Of a stretch of 64,000 bases of DNA, positions 1 through 8,587 are shown piece by piece. The notes beneath the pieces were generated by a model. That model saw only the letters and a list, made by a program, of their open reading frames with translations. It made no database searches and had not been told where the DNA came from. Within the stretch, counting starts at the first letter, position 1. Every line of letters begins with the position of its first letter. Source of the stretch: Novosphingobium sp. GTDB taxonomy: Bacteria > Pseudomonadota > Alphaproteobacteria > Sphingomonadales > Sphingomonadaceae. The stretch covers positions 1 to 64,000 of the forward strand of contig SECS01000004.1 of the NCBI GenBank assembly GCA_004211435.1, read 5' to 3'. A program made the translations under genes and the position numbers.

Positions 1-1290
1 CGCCAGCCCTGGTCGAGCGGCGCCATCGGCCAATACGGCTGCTCGAACACCGGTGACGCGGCGATGCACGCGATGACGGTCAACGCGCCGCACCTCAAGG
101 CGGTCTTCGCCGGCTGCTTCTCATGGAACAAGTACGACGCGATGCGCCGCGGCGGCATTTTCGCGCAGTGGGGCACCGGGCCCACGCGCACGATCGAGCA
201 GGACATGGCCGTGCCGCCCGTCGCGGGCGACGAGGGCAGGGTGCTGCTGCGTCAGGCGGCCGAGGAACACATGCGCGGCGTGCCGCTGTTCGAGCTGTGG
301 AAGAGCCTGCCCTATCGCGACAGCTTCGCGCCGTCGGTGCAGAGCACCTTCTGGGCCGAGGGCAGCGCTTCGAGCTATAAGCCGCAGATCCTGCAGGGCG
401 GGGCGGCGCTCTACATCGTCGGCGGCTGGCGCGACGAGCTGCGCGACCAGGGCCTGATCGCGCGGATGAACATTCCCGGCGCGCGCATCCTGATCGGCGA
501 CTGGCTGCACTGCGAGAACGAGGGCTTCGCGCTCGTCGAGGAGGCGCACCGCTTCTTCGATCGCCACCTCAAGCAGATCGATACTGGCATCGATCGCGAT
601 CCGCCGATCCACTATTTCGTCACGGGCGCGGACGAATGGCGCGCGACCAGCGATTGGCCGCTGCCACAGGCCCCGCAGGTGCCTTTCGCGCTGGCTAAGG
701 GCGGACTGGTGCAGGGCGCGGCACGCGGCGCCGCGCTGCGCCAGACGTTCGACGTCGACTACACCGTTCAGCCTTGCGCCGAGGCGGGATCGGGTTCGCG
801 CGTCCAGCCCTGCCATCTGTCCGGCCAGGGCCTGTCGCTCGCGGGCAAGGTGCTGGCGGCGCCGGTCGAGGTCACCGGTCACGGTCTTGCCGACCTCTGG
901 ATCGCGGCCGACACGCCGGACGCCAACCTGTTCCTGCTGCTTGAGGATGTCGCGCCAGACGGCACGATCAAGGTCGTCACCGAGGGCCGGCTCAAGGCCT
1001 CGCTGCGCAAGCTCGATCAGGCGCCCTGGGCGCTGCCGGGCCTGCCCTGGCACCGCGCCTTCGCCGCGGACGTTCAGCCGCTCCAGCCCGGCGTGCCCGT
1101 GCGGCTGCAGTTCGATCTGCTGCCCACGTCCTACGTCTTCGCCAAGGGCCACCGCATCCAGTTCACGCTCACCGGCTCCGACCACCGCGAACGCGCGCGC
1201 GACCCGCAGGCGCAGCCCGCGCGGATCACCTTGATCAGCGACAAGGCGCATCCGTCGGCGGTCAGTCTGCCCATCGCTTCGGAGAGATAG
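1..1290 (+). CDS. CocE/NonD-family serine hydrolase, 5'-truncated by window edge
   Basis: Alpha/beta hydrolase of the cocaine-esterase/X-Pro dipeptidyl-peptidase group; substrate (ester or acyl-peptide) unknown. The open frame runs in from before base 1. The first visible residues contain the nucleophile elbow GCSNTG, with the candidate catalytic Ser encoded at 43-45. A GGWRDEL stretch and the later GDWLHCENEG supply plausible Asp and His of the triad. The last ~170 residues look like the beta-rich, jelly-roll C-terminal domain of the family. The N-terminal part of the catalytic domain is missing from the window. The next gene starts 2 bases after the stop and its GGAGA ribosome site lies inside this gene, so the two are probably one operon. 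The downstream SDR, TonB receptor and oxidoreductase suggest catabolism, but that is inference. Confidence 0.85.
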   Translation, partial: RQPWSSGAIGQYGCSNTGDAAMHAMTVNAPHLKAVFAGCFSWNKYDAMRRGGIFAQWGTGPTRTIEQDMAVPPVAGDEGRVLLRQAAEEHMRGVPLFELWKSLPYRDSFAPSVQSTFWAEGSASSYKPQILQGGAALYIVGGWRDELRDQGLIARMNIPGARILIGDWLHCENEGFALVEEAHRFFDRHLKQIDTGIDRDPPIHYFVTGADEWRATSDWPLPQAPQVPFALAKGGLVQGAARGAALRQTFDVDYTVQPCAEAGSGSRVQPCHLSGQGLSLAGKVLAAPVEVTGHGLADLWIAADTPDANLFLLLEDVAPDGTIKVVTEGRLKASLRKLDQAPWALPGLPWHRAFAADVQPLQPGVPVRLQFDLLPTSYVFAKGHRIQFTLTGSDHRERARDPQAQPARITLISDKAHPSAVSLPIASER

Positions 1291-1292
1291 AC

Positions 1293-2786
1293 ATGCGCTT
1301 GATCGCCAGCCTCGCGCTCGGGCTTGCCGCGCTCGGATCGACCACCCGGGCCGCCGAGCCGCGCTGGACCGGGCCGATCGCCGAAACCTCGGCCTCGCGC
1401 ATCTTCGCCCCCGCCGTGCTCGCCGACACGCGCGAGGACGCGGCGCTCAAGGCCGCGGGCTATGTCCAGGAGGAATGGCTGCTTGCGGGCGAGGCCAACA
1501 TCTATGGCGAGAACCCCGACGGCAGTCTGTCTGTGCGCCAGGCCGAGGTACCCTATACCACCCGCCTGGTGATCCTGCGCCCGCGCGATCGCAGCAAGTT
1601 CAACGGCGTGGTCCAGCTCGGCTTCAATCACCCGCAGCTCGCCGGCGTGCAATGGGGGCGGATCGACAGCCATGTCCTGCGCAGCGGCAGCGCCTATGCC
1701 CTGCTGGTGATCGGCGGCGACGCGGGCACGCGCGCGCGTTCGACCGCGCAATGGCCGGTGACCACGCCCAAGCTCTTCGCCTGGTACGATCCCGCACGCT
1801 ACGCGGCGTTCCGCTGGCCCGAGGATGACGGCATCCGCTGGGACGTCATGGGCCAGACCGCGGCCCTGTTGCGCGATCCGGGCGCCTCGGGGCCGCTCGC
1901 GGGTTGGCCGGTGCGCCACGTCTACATGTCGGGCTGGTCGTTCCTCGGCTCGACCATTCGCTCGTGGATCAATTTCGGCTTCCACGAGCGTTACCGCCGG
2001 GCCGACGGCAGCCCAGCGATCGACGGCTACCTGATCGGCATTTCGGCCGGATCGGTCCCGCAGGGCCACACCCCGCTCAATTCGACCGATCCCGAGAAGG
2101 ACCGCCGGCGCGACCTGCTGCGTGTGATCGACCGACCCGTGATCGAACTGACCAGCGAGATGGAGGCGATCACCAACGTCAATCCGCAGCGCCCCGAACG
2201 CGACGCTGTGGCGGGCGGTCATCGCATTTACGAGCTCGGCGGGGTCAGCCACGGCGATTCCGGCGTCGCGGGGCAGGTGCGGGCGGTCTCGCTCCAACTC
2301 AAGGCGCGCGACCATCCCGCGGTCGAGGCGCCCGTCGCCTGCAGCGTGGCGGAGACCGACGTGCCGATGCGCGACGTCGCGCAGGCGGCGCTGGTCAATC
2401 TCAACCGCTGGGTCGAAACCGGTCAGGCGCCGCCGCGCGCATCGCGCTTGCAGGTGGCGGCGGGCGGCAAGGACTATGTCCGCGACGGCTTCGGCAATCC
2501 CGTGGGCGGCGTAAGGGCGGCGCAGCTCGACCTGCCGCTGGTCCGCTATGCCGAGCCGCCGGCCGACCTTTGCGGCGGCAAGATCCCGCGCCGCAGCCTG
2601 CGCCGCCTGCCGGTCGATCCCGCGCTGCTGCGCCAGGCCTATCCCGGCGGGCGCGCCGAATACCTCGCGAAATTCCGCGCGCGCCAGGCCGAGCTCGTTG
2701 CGCAGGGCTGGCTGGCCGCCGAGGACGCCCGCGCCGAGACCGCGACGGTCGAGCGCTACGCCGCGGCGGCCTTTCCCGGCAAGTAA
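1293..2786 (+). CDS. Secreted alpha/beta-hydrolase domain protein (Abhydrolase_10-like)
   Basis: 497 residues. A signal peptide (hydrophobic residues 3-20, cleavage near TRAA) predicts export. The rest resembles the alpha/beta-hydrolase domain family PF20091 by overall pattern, recognised by eye: an N-terminal segment with RLVILRPRDRSKFNG, a VVQLGFNHP strand and the elbow-like SGWSFLGS with candidate nucleophile Ser216. Its reaction is unknown. GGAGA sits 7 bases before the ATG. It directly follows the CocE-like hydrolase, so the pair may hydrolyse successive ester or amide bonds of one substrate. The stop codon abuts, with no gap, the stop of the convergent SDR gene. Confidence 0.75.
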   Translation: MRLIASLALGLAALGSTTRAAEPRWTGPIAETSASRIFAPAVLADTREDAALKAAGYVQEEWLLAGEANIYGENPDGSLSVRQAEVPYTTRLVILRPRDRSKFNGVVQLGFNHPQLAGVQWGRIDSHVLRSGSAYALLVIGGDAGTRARSTAQWPVTTPKLFAWYDPARYAAFRWPEDDGIRWDVMGQTAALLRDPGASGPLAGWPVRHVYMSGWSFLGSTIRSWINFGFHERYRRADGSPAIDGYLIGISAGSVPQGHTPLNSTDPEKDRRRDLLRVIDRPVIELTSEMEAITNVNPQRPERDAVAGGHRIYELGGVSHGDSGVAGQVRAVSLQLKARDHPAVEAPVACSVAETDVPMRDVAQAALVNLNRWVETGQAPPRASRLQVAAGGKDYVRDGFGNPVGGVRAAQLDLPLVRYAEPPADLCGGKIPRRSLRRLPVDPALLRQAYPGGRAEYLAKFRARQAELVAQGWLAAEDARAETATVERYAAAAFPGK

Positions 2787-3515
2787 TCAGGTCGCGCGCG
2801 CTTCCAGCATCAATTCGGTCACCGCGACGTCGGCAGGCAGGTCGATCAGCCAAGGCAGCATGTCCGCGACCGAGGCAAACTGGCTGACCGCGTTGTAGCC
2901 GATCTTGCGCTTGGCGCGCTCCTCGCGGAAGCGGGCGAAGACCTCGGGCGACATGTTCATCGTCATGCCCTCTTCCATCATGCCCGCCGCGCGCAGCATC
3001 GACACGCGGATGCCGCGCTCGGCCACTTCCTCGCGCAAGGTCTTGGTGAAGCGTTCGAGCCCGGCCTTGCTCGTCTGGTAGAGCGCGAGCATCACCGCCG
3101 GCTCGGCGACCGTGCGCGTGCTGATGTTGATGACGTGGCTGCCTTCGCCCATCTGCGCGAGCGCCGCGCGGGTGACGTGGATCGTGCCGGCGAGATTGGT
3201 GTCGAGCGCCTGGGCGATCTGTTCGTCGCTGCCTTCGTCGATCATGAAGGGCTCGTAGACCGCGGCGTTGTTGATCAGCACGTCGATGCGCGGCTCGTGC
3301 TTGGCGATTGCGGCGAAGGCCGAACGCACGCTCTCGACCGCGCCGACGTCGCAGGACAGGGCAAACGCGCCGCCACCGATCTCCTCGGCCACGGCCTCGA
3401 CCTTGGCCAGCGAGCGCCCGAGGAGCACGAGCCGGTGCCCCTCGCGTGCGAGCCTGCGCGCCATCGCCCGCCCGAGGCCCGAACCCGCGCCCGTAATCAC
3501 CACCACCTTGCCCAT
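2787..3515 (-). CDS. Short-chain dehydrogenase/reductase (SDR)
   Basis: Classical SDR, NAD(P)-dependent oxidoreductase of 242 residues. The N-terminal cofactor motif is TGAGSGLG, followed by a Rossmann pattern, NNA in VLINNAAVY, Ser in NISTRTV, and the catalytic Tyr/Lys in LYQTSKAG. The substrate cannot be read from sequence. The frame stays open further upstream, but AGGAG (3522-3526) lies 6 bases before the ATG at 3515 and the Rossmann motif starts a few residues in, so I chose that start. It converges with the hydrolase operon and is divergent from the TonB-dependent receptor gene. Confidence 0.88.
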   Translation of the reverse strand: MGKVVVITGAGSGLGRAMARRLAREGHRLVLLGRSLAKVEAVAEEIGGGAFALSCDVGAVESVRSAFAAIAKHEPRIDVLINNAAVYEPFMIDEGSDEQIAQALDTNLAGTIHVTRAALAQMGEGSHVINISTRTVAEPAVMLALYQTSKAGLERFTKTLREEVAERGIRVSMLRAAGMMEEGMTMNMSPEVFARFREERAKRKIGYNAVSQFASVADMLPWLIDLPADVAVTELMLEARAT

Positions 3516-3728
3516 CCGCATCTCCTGGATTCGTTTTTCGCGAAGATAGCTCCCACTATCGACAAACCAAGTCCACCGATGGTTTTCGTTCCAGACATCG
3601 TGCTGGAACCAGAGTGCCAAATGTCATAGACGTGGTGAAATAGAACCGCGGCGTACTGTTGAAGACGCGCGGCGTCGGCTTGGGAAAACGGGCGTCGGTA
3701 AAACACCGGGCCAACGTGGGAGGATGTG

Positions 3729-6110
3729 ATGAGGAACGCCGTCAAGCCCGGACTCCGTCTGGCAACCGCGATGCTGGCCGTATTGTCGGTCCCCGCCTAT
3801 GCGCAGGACAGCGCCGACAGCCGCGGCGTCAACGAGATCATCGTCACCGCGCAGCGCAAGCAGCAGTCCGTGCTCGACGTGCCGCTGTCGATCCAAGCGA
3901 CCAGTGCCGACCAGCTCGCCAATGCCGGCATCAAGCAGATGAGCGACCTCCAGCTCACCACCCCGGGCTTCGCCACGTCGAACGCCTCGGGCTACAACCA
4001 GATGTTCATCCGCGGCATCGGCAACTCGATCTTCGTCGGCGCCGATCCCTCGGTCGCGACCTTCATCGACGAAGTGCCGCGCGTGTTCGGCTCGATGGTC
4101 AACAACTTCGTCGACGTCGAGCGCGTCGAGGTGATCAAGGGCGCGCCGGGCGCGCTCTACGGCCGCAACGCCACGGGCGGCGCGGTCAACATCATCACCC
4201 GCCAGCCGAGCACCGAGACGCCCGCGGCGCTGTTCCGTGCCAGCTATGGCGAGAAGAACACCTTCCAGGCCTCGACCTACGTCAGCCTGCCGCTCAGCGA
4301 GCAGCTCGCCGTGTCGATGACCTTCGAGCGGCGCAGCCACGATGGCTACATCGACAACATCACCCCCAACGCCCAGGCCTATACCCCGGCGATGTTCCCG
4401 GCCAATCCGGCGCTCGGCGGGGCTGCGGGCATCCTCGGCTTCAGCGCGACGGGCGCGCCGATCCTGGGCACCGCGGCGCAGTTCGCGGCGCAGCTCAACG
4501 CGGGCCTCTCGGCCAAGGACAGCTACGTCACCGAGGACTTCACCGCGGTCGGCGGCAAGCTGCTGTTCCGCCCGAGCGACCGCTTCAAGATCACGGTGGC
4601 CGGCGACTACAGCGAGAAGAACGACGACAACGGCAACGGCCTCTACAACCTGACGCCCGGCTATGCCGTCGCGGTGGCCTCGAGCCTGTTCAACGCCAAT
4701 GCCGGGGCCAACACCACGCCGGCCGGGCTCTTCGCGATCGGCCAGCCGCAGGCCACGCGCAAGTTCACCACGGCCCAGCGCGGCGAGGGCTACGTCAAGC
4801 TCAAGGACTACGGCGTCTCGGGCACGGCCGTGCTGAGCCTCGACGCGATCGACCTGACCTCGATCACCGCCTACCGCGAGAACCACTCCAAGTTCCTGAC
4901 CGAGCTCGGCTTCCTGCCGTTCAACTTCCTCGCCGCGCGCGTGAACATCGACAAGTCGACCTTCTACCAAGAGCTGCGCGCCGCCTCGACCGGGGCGGGG
5001 CCGCTGAGCTGGATCCTGGGCGGATCCTATCTCCAGGCCAAGTTCGACGGCGGGCTTGAGACCACGATCTTCCGCGGCATTCCCTACCTTGCAAACCTGC
5101 CCTCGGGCTCGGGTCGCTATACGGTGACCAACTGGTCGGCCTATGCCCAGCTCGGTTACGACTTCACCGACAAGATCAACCTCACGGTCTCGGGCCGCTA
5201 CGTGAACGAGAAGAACGATGCGATCTCGTTCAACCCGATCGCCAATACCCAGGATCCCTTCGTGCTCAAGCAGACGAAGTTCCTGCCCTCGGCCACGCTC
5301 AAGTACGGTCTCGACGGCGGCGGCAACGTCTATGCGCGCTGGGCGCGCGGCTTCAAGGCGGGCGGCATCGTCCCCGTCGTGCCGACGAGCTTCTTCCCCG
5401 ATCCGATCAACCAGGGCGGCGCCTTCCGCGGCGAGACCGTCGACTCCTATGAAGTCGGCCTGCGCACGCCGCTGTTCGACCGCAAGGTCCAGCTGACCGC
5501 GGCGCTGTTCTACAACGACTACCGCGACGTCCAGGTCGCCGCGCACGTCTCGCCGACCTTCGCTTTCGCGCCCCTGGTCTCGATCTCGGTGGTCAACGCC
5601 GGTTCGGCGCGGACCTACGGCGCAGAATTGGGCCTGACAGCGAGAGTCGCCGAGCCGCTGACCTTGACCGCCTCGGCCGGCTATCTCAACGCCAAGTACA
5701 AGACCTTCCGCCTGGCCGGCAATCCGGTGCTTGATCCCTTCGACCTGTCGGGCACGCGAATGATTAACTCGCCCGAGTGGCAGGTCTCCTTCGGCGCCGA
5801 CCTGCAGCAGCCGGTCGGCGATCACTGGAAGATCGTCGGCAATGCGCTGGCGTCCTACACCGACGAGATCATCTGGCAGCAGTCGGGCCTGCCCGGCGTC
5901 CTGCCGGACTCGACGGGACCGTCCTACTGGCTGGTCAACGCGCGGCTGGGTCTGCGCACCGCCGACGATGCCCTCGAGCTCGCGGTCTATGCCAAGAACC
6001 TGTTCAACGCCGGCTACACGACCTTCGGCAATTCGAGCTCGAGCTACGGCAACATCCTCGCCTGGGGCGACCCGCGGATCGTCGGGGTCGAGGCGACGGT
6101 GAAGTTCTGA
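3729..6110 (+). CDS. TonB-dependent outer-membrane receptor
   Basis: 793 residues. Signal peptide ending in AYAQ, then a TonB box (NEIIVTAQR, about residues 32-40), a plug domain with FIRGIGNS and GRNATGGAVNI, and a long beta-barrel ending in the aromatic residue of ATVKF. This is the iron-complex receptor (FecA-like) superfamily that sphingomonads use for many non-iron substrates too. The hydrolase, SDR and oxidoreductase neighbours suggest import of an organic substrate, not a siderophore; that is inference. A GTG lies in frame one codon upstream, but GGGAGG at 3718-3723 spaces better with the ATG at 3729. A strong hairpin follows the stop. Confidence 0.92.
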   Translation: MRNAVKPGLRLATAMLAVLSVPAYAQDSADSRGVNEIIVTAQRKQQSVLDVPLSIQATSADQLANAGIKQMSDLQLTTPGFATSNASGYNQMFIRGIGNSIFVGADPSVATFIDEVPRVFGSMVNNFVDVERVEVIKGAPGALYGRNATGGAVNIITRQPSTETPAALFRASYGEKNTFQASTYVSLPLSEQLAVSMTFERRSHDGYIDNITPNAQAYTPAMFPANPALGGAAGILGFSATGAPILGTAAQFAAQLNAGLSAKDSYVTEDFTAVGGKLLFRPSDRFKITVAGDYSEKNDDNGNGLYNLTPGYAVAVASSLFNANAGANTTPAGLFAIGQPQATRKFTTAQRGEGYVKLKDYGVSGTAVLSLDAIDLTSITAYRENHSKFLTELGFLPFNFLAARVNIDKSTFYQELRAASTGAGPLSWILGGSYLQAKFDGGLETTIFRGIPYLANLPSGSGRYTVTNWSAYAQLGYDFTDKINLTVSGRYVNEKNDAISFNPIANTQDPFVLKQTKFLPSATLKYGLDGGGNVYARWARGFKAGGIVPVVPTSFFPDPINQGGAFRGETVDSYEVGLRTPLFDRKVQLTAALFYNDYRDVQVAAHVSPTFAFAPLVSISVVNAGSARTYGAELGLTARVAEPLTLTASAGYLNAKYKTFRLAGNPVLDPFDLSGTRMINSPEWQVSFGADLQQPVGDHWKIVGNALASYTDEIIWQQSGLPGVLPDSTGPSYWLVNARLGLRTADDALELAVYAKNLFNAGYTTFGNSSSSYGNILAWGDPRIVGVEATVKF

Positions 6111-6116
6111 ATCCAC

Positions 6117-6142
6117 GGCCCTCCCCTCGCCGGGGGAGGGCC
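6117..6142. terminator. Bidirectional hairpin terminator
   Basis: Perfect 10-bp inverted repeat (GGCCCTCCCC / GGGGAGGGCC) with a 6-base loop, lying between the convergent stops of the TonB receptor and the NTF2-like operon. There is no clear U-tract on either side, so efficiency is uncertain. Confidence 0.65.
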
Positions 6143-6147
6143 GATCG

Positions 6148-6627
6148 TCACATCACCTTCTCGTAGACCGTCCGCAGCCGGGTTAGCCGCGTCGACAGGA
6201 TTCGCCAGCCCACGGCGAGCTTCACGTAGCGCTCGTGATAATGGCCGAAGCCGAGCACGAAATGGGTGTCGCCGTTGAGCGGATGCTCCTTCGAGCGGTA
6301 GAGCCGGTCCTCCATCGCCGAGATGCCCGTGGCTTCGGTGGGCGAGACGATCTCGATGATCGGCGTGTGCCCGTGGTGGACCGAGACCTGATCGGCCGCC
6401 TGTTCGGCGACCCAGGTGATCATAGCGTCGCGCGGCTCGAGGGTCATGCCCATTTCGGGCACTTCGAGCCGGCCGTCGGGCGCCCAGACCTCGTCGCGCC
6501 AGAAGGTCCAGTCCTTGTGGTCGTAGCCGTAGAAGTAGCGCGCCTTGAGCTGCTCGATCTCGTGCACCGCGGTCAGGTACTCGACCGGCGTCATGTGGTC
6601 CGACCACTGTGTCTTGGGCTGGCCCAT
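6148..6627 (-). CDS. NTF2/SnoaL-like protein, downstream paralogue
   Basis: 159 residues with the alpha+beta NTF2-like fold pattern: helix EIEQLKARYFYGYDHKDW, then DGRLEVPE, HHGHTPIIEI and a C-terminal RLTRLR. Family members include polyketide cyclases, ketosteroid isomerases and dehydratases; no specific reaction can be assigned. It is clearly paralogous to the gene just upstream (shared QVSVHHGHTPII, GHYHE and RLTRLR), so the pair arose by tandem duplication. Its ATG shares one base with the upstream stop (TGATG), which suggests translational coupling. A second in-frame Met lies 11 codons in. Confidence 0.85.
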   Translation of the reverse strand: MGQPKTQWSDHMTPVEYLTAVHEIEQLKARYFYGYDHKDWTFWRDEVWAPDGRLEVPEMGMTLEPRDAMITWVAEQAADQVSVHHGHTPIIEIVSPTEATGISAMEDRLYRSKEHPLNGDTHFVLGFGHYHERYVKLAVGWRILSTRLTRLRTVYEKVM

Positions 6628-7076
6628 CACAGCACCCGCTTCATCTCGACGCGCAGCCGCGTCAGCCGGCTCGCGAGCAGGCGCCAGCCCTGCGGCAGCC
6701 GGACATAGGTCTCGTGGTAGTGGCCCCAGCCGTGGAGCCAGGTCGAGCCATCGTAGAGCGGATTTTCGGGCGTGCGGAACAGCCGGTCCTCCATCGCCCA
6801 GATCACCTTGGCTTCGTCGTCCGAGACGAAGTCGATGATCGGCGTATGGCCGTGGTGCACCGAGACCTGGTCCGCCGCGGCTTCGGAAGCGTATTTCAAC
6901 ACTTCCTCGAAGGGCGCGAAGGGTTCGGGCCGGAATTCGGGGACCTCGAGCCGCCCCTCCGGCGCCCAGACCTCGCGGCGCCACAGGTCCCAGTCCTTGT
7001 GGTCGAAGCCATAGAAGTACTTCGCCTTGACCTGCTTGATCGCCTCGATCGCGAGCAGCCGTTCGATTTCGGTCAT
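6627..7076 (-). CDS. NTF2/SnoaL-like protein, upstream paralogue
   Basis: 149 residues of the same NTF2-like family as its downstream neighbour. Shared landmarks are AKYFYGFDHKDW, WAPEGRLEVPEF, QVSVHHGHTPII and HGWGHYHETYVRLPQGW. Conserved His and Asp residues in the cavity-forming segments could act in acid-base chemistry, but this is inference. GGGAGA lies about 8 bases before the ATG. It is transcribed away from the LLM oxidoreductase gene, leaving a 53-bp divergent promoter space. The two paralogues may form a hetero-oligomer, since NTF2-like proteins are usually dimers or trimers. Confidence 0.85.
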   Translation of the reverse strand: MTEIERLLAIEAIKQVKAKYFYGFDHKDWDLWRREVWAPEGRLEVPEFRPEPFAPFEEVLKYASEAAADQVSVHHGHTPIIDFVSDDEAKVIWAMEDRLFRTPENPLYDGSTWLHGWGHYHETYVRLPQGWRLLASRLTRLRVEMKRVL

Positions 7077-7129
7077 GTCTTGTCTCTCCCGGCCTTATTG
7101 GGGATGGAAAGACGGGAAAGGTCAAGCGC

Positions 7130-8014
7130 ATGAGAATCGACAAGCTGGCGGTCTGGATCAACACGATCGGCTACCCCTCGGACGATCTCGTCGCTTTCGC
7201 GCGGCGGCTCGAGGGCTGGGGCTACGGCACCTTGTGGATCAACGATGGCATGGGCAGCGATCCGATGGTGCTCGCCGCCAAGATCCTGGCGGGGACCGAG
7301 CGTCTGCAGGTCGCGCTCGGTGTCGCCAATATCTATTCGCGCGATCCGACGATGATGCAGGGCGCGCAGTACGGGCTCAACGAGCAGTGGGGCGGCAGAT
7401 TCCTGCTCGGCCTCGGCGCCAGCCACCAGTTCATCGTCGAGGGGATGCGCGGACACGAAGCCTGGGGCAAGCCGGTGGCGACGATGCGCGCCTATCTAGA
7501 GGCGATGGCCGGCCTGACCTATGCCGGCCCGCCGCCGCCCGAGACGCCCACGACGGTAATCGCCGCGCTCGGGCCGAAGATGCTCGAACTCGCGCGCGAT
7601 CATGCCGACGGCGCGCATCCCTTCGCGACCACGCCCGAGCATACGGCCATGGCGCGCGGCATTCTCGGGCCGGGCAAGCTGCTGCTGGTCGAGCAGAAGA
7701 TCCTGCTCGAAACCAATGCCGAGCAGGCGCGCACCGTCGGGCGGGGGCTGGTCGCGGGGCTCGCGGGAATTCCCAATTATCGCAACAGCCTGTTGCGCAT
7801 CGGTTTCACCGAGGCGGAGCTGGGACCCGAGGTTTCGGATCGCGCCGCCGATGCCCTCGTTGCTTGGGGCGATGCCGTGGCGATCCGCCAGCGGATCGAG
7901 GCGCACTGGGATGCCGGCGCCGATCAGGTCGCGGTGCAGGTCATGCCCCGGGACGGCGGCCTGCTGACACCCGACGACGAGAAGGTGCTCGAAGCGCTCG
8001 CGACGGGTCTATGA
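7130..8014 (+). CDS. LLM-class flavin/F420-type oxidoreductase
   Basis: 294 residues of the luciferase-like (TIM-barrel) superfamily, most like the F420-dependent subfamily usually tagged TIGR03620. Visible family landmarks are WGYGTLWINDG near residue 32, GVANIYSRDPTMM, QWGGRFLLGLGASHQ and the C-terminal GADQVAVQV. Members use reduced FMN or F420 for oxidation or hydride transfer. Which cofactor is used here is unknown, and many proteobacteria lack F420. A purine-rich GGAAAGG precedes the ATG. It is divergent from the NTF2-like pair and followed by a hairpin terminator, so it is probably monocistronic. Confidence 0.87.
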   Translation: MRIDKLAVWINTIGYPSDDLVAFARRLEGWGYGTLWINDGMGSDPMVLAAKILAGTERLQVALGVANIYSRDPTMMQGAQYGLNEQWGGRFLLGLGASHQFIVEGMRGHEAWGKPVATMRAYLEAMAGLTYAGPPPPETPTTVIAALGPKMLELARDHADGAHPFATTPEHTAMARGILGPGKLLLVEQKILLETNAEQARTVGRGLVAGLAGIPNYRNSLLRIGFTEAELGPEVSDRAADALVAWGDAVAIRQRIEAHWDAGADQVAVQVMPRDGGLLTPDDEKVLEALATGL

Positions 8015-8032
8015 TCTGAAACGTCAAAGCAA

Positions 8033-8062
8033 GACCGGCAGCCCGTTGCGGGGCTGCCGGTC
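8033..8062. terminator. Hairpin terminator between convergent genes
   Basis: Perfect 12-bp stem (GACCGGCAGCCC / GGGCTGCCGGTC) with a 6-base loop. On the minus strand it is followed by a T-rich TTGCTTT, so it probably ends the 8091-8438 gene; on the plus strand it follows the LLM oxidoreductase. Confidence 0.75.
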
Positions 8063-8090
8063 GATGTTCGGACGTTATGTCCTGAGGCGT

Positions 8091-8438
8091 TTACTGGCTT
8101 GCAGCCGGGGCCGCGCTAGCGCCGGCACCCGCGATCGCTGCCTCGAGCTGCGACTTGGTCATGCCGATCGTCGGACCCTTGGGACCGCTGGCGAACGAAC
8201 TCAGCGGAACCGTGGCCTTGTTGGCGCCCGTCGAGATCACGGCGTTGGTGCCCTCGACGCTTTCGATCGTCGCGACGACTTCACCGGCCGAATCGTAGAC
8301 CGTGTCGCCGGCCTTGGCCGTTGCAGCCGTGGCGGCGGGTGCCTCTGCCTGCGGAGCGGCTGCGTCCTGAGCGAAAGCGGCAGGGGCGGCCATGGCGATG
8401 GCGGAAACCGAAAGGACTGCGGTGAGGATCTTCTTCAT
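8091..8438 (-). CDS. Small secreted protein of unknown function
   Basis: 115 residues. A clear signal peptide starts MKKILTAVLS and ends at AFAQ. An Ala/Pro-rich linker follows, then a small beta-rich module containing GDTVYDSAGEVVATIESVEG and STGANKATVPLSSF. That module resembles PRC-barrel/KOW-like folds and the small periplasmic proteins common in sphingomonads; the function is not known. GGAG lies 8 bases before the ATG. The frame is open further upstream, but the signal peptide and ribosome site set the start. It is monocistronic, ending at a 12-bp hairpin. Confidence 0.75.
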   Translation of the reverse strand: MKKILTAVLSVSAIAMAAPAAFAQDAAAPQAEAPAATAATAKAGDTVYDSAGEVVATIESVEGTNAVISTGANKATVPLSSFASGPKGPTIGMTKSQLEAAIAGAGASAAPAASQ

Positions 8439-8587
8439 GCGTGTATCTCCAGCTGTTGTGAACTTGCGAACTTCCAACGACCAAGGTGGCGCAAAGATGC
8501 CGTCAGGCGAGGCCAAATGCGATCAGTGGCGCGCTCGCGGCGATGGATCGACCCGACGAGAATCGGCGCTGCGGCAGGCTGAGCCGG

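Noticed and set aside
3624-6116. Very long open frame on the minus strand opposite the TonB receptor gene
   Set aside because: High GC at third codon positions leaves antisense frames open; the plus strand has a full TonB receptor with signal peptide and TonB box, and the antisense product is low-complexity Arg/Ala/Asp-rich.
6148-7164. A single 338-codon frame covering both NTF2-like genes
   Set aside because: Only the last 159 codons match the family; the first part is a shadow of the upstream paralogue in another frame. The TGATG overlap shows two genes.
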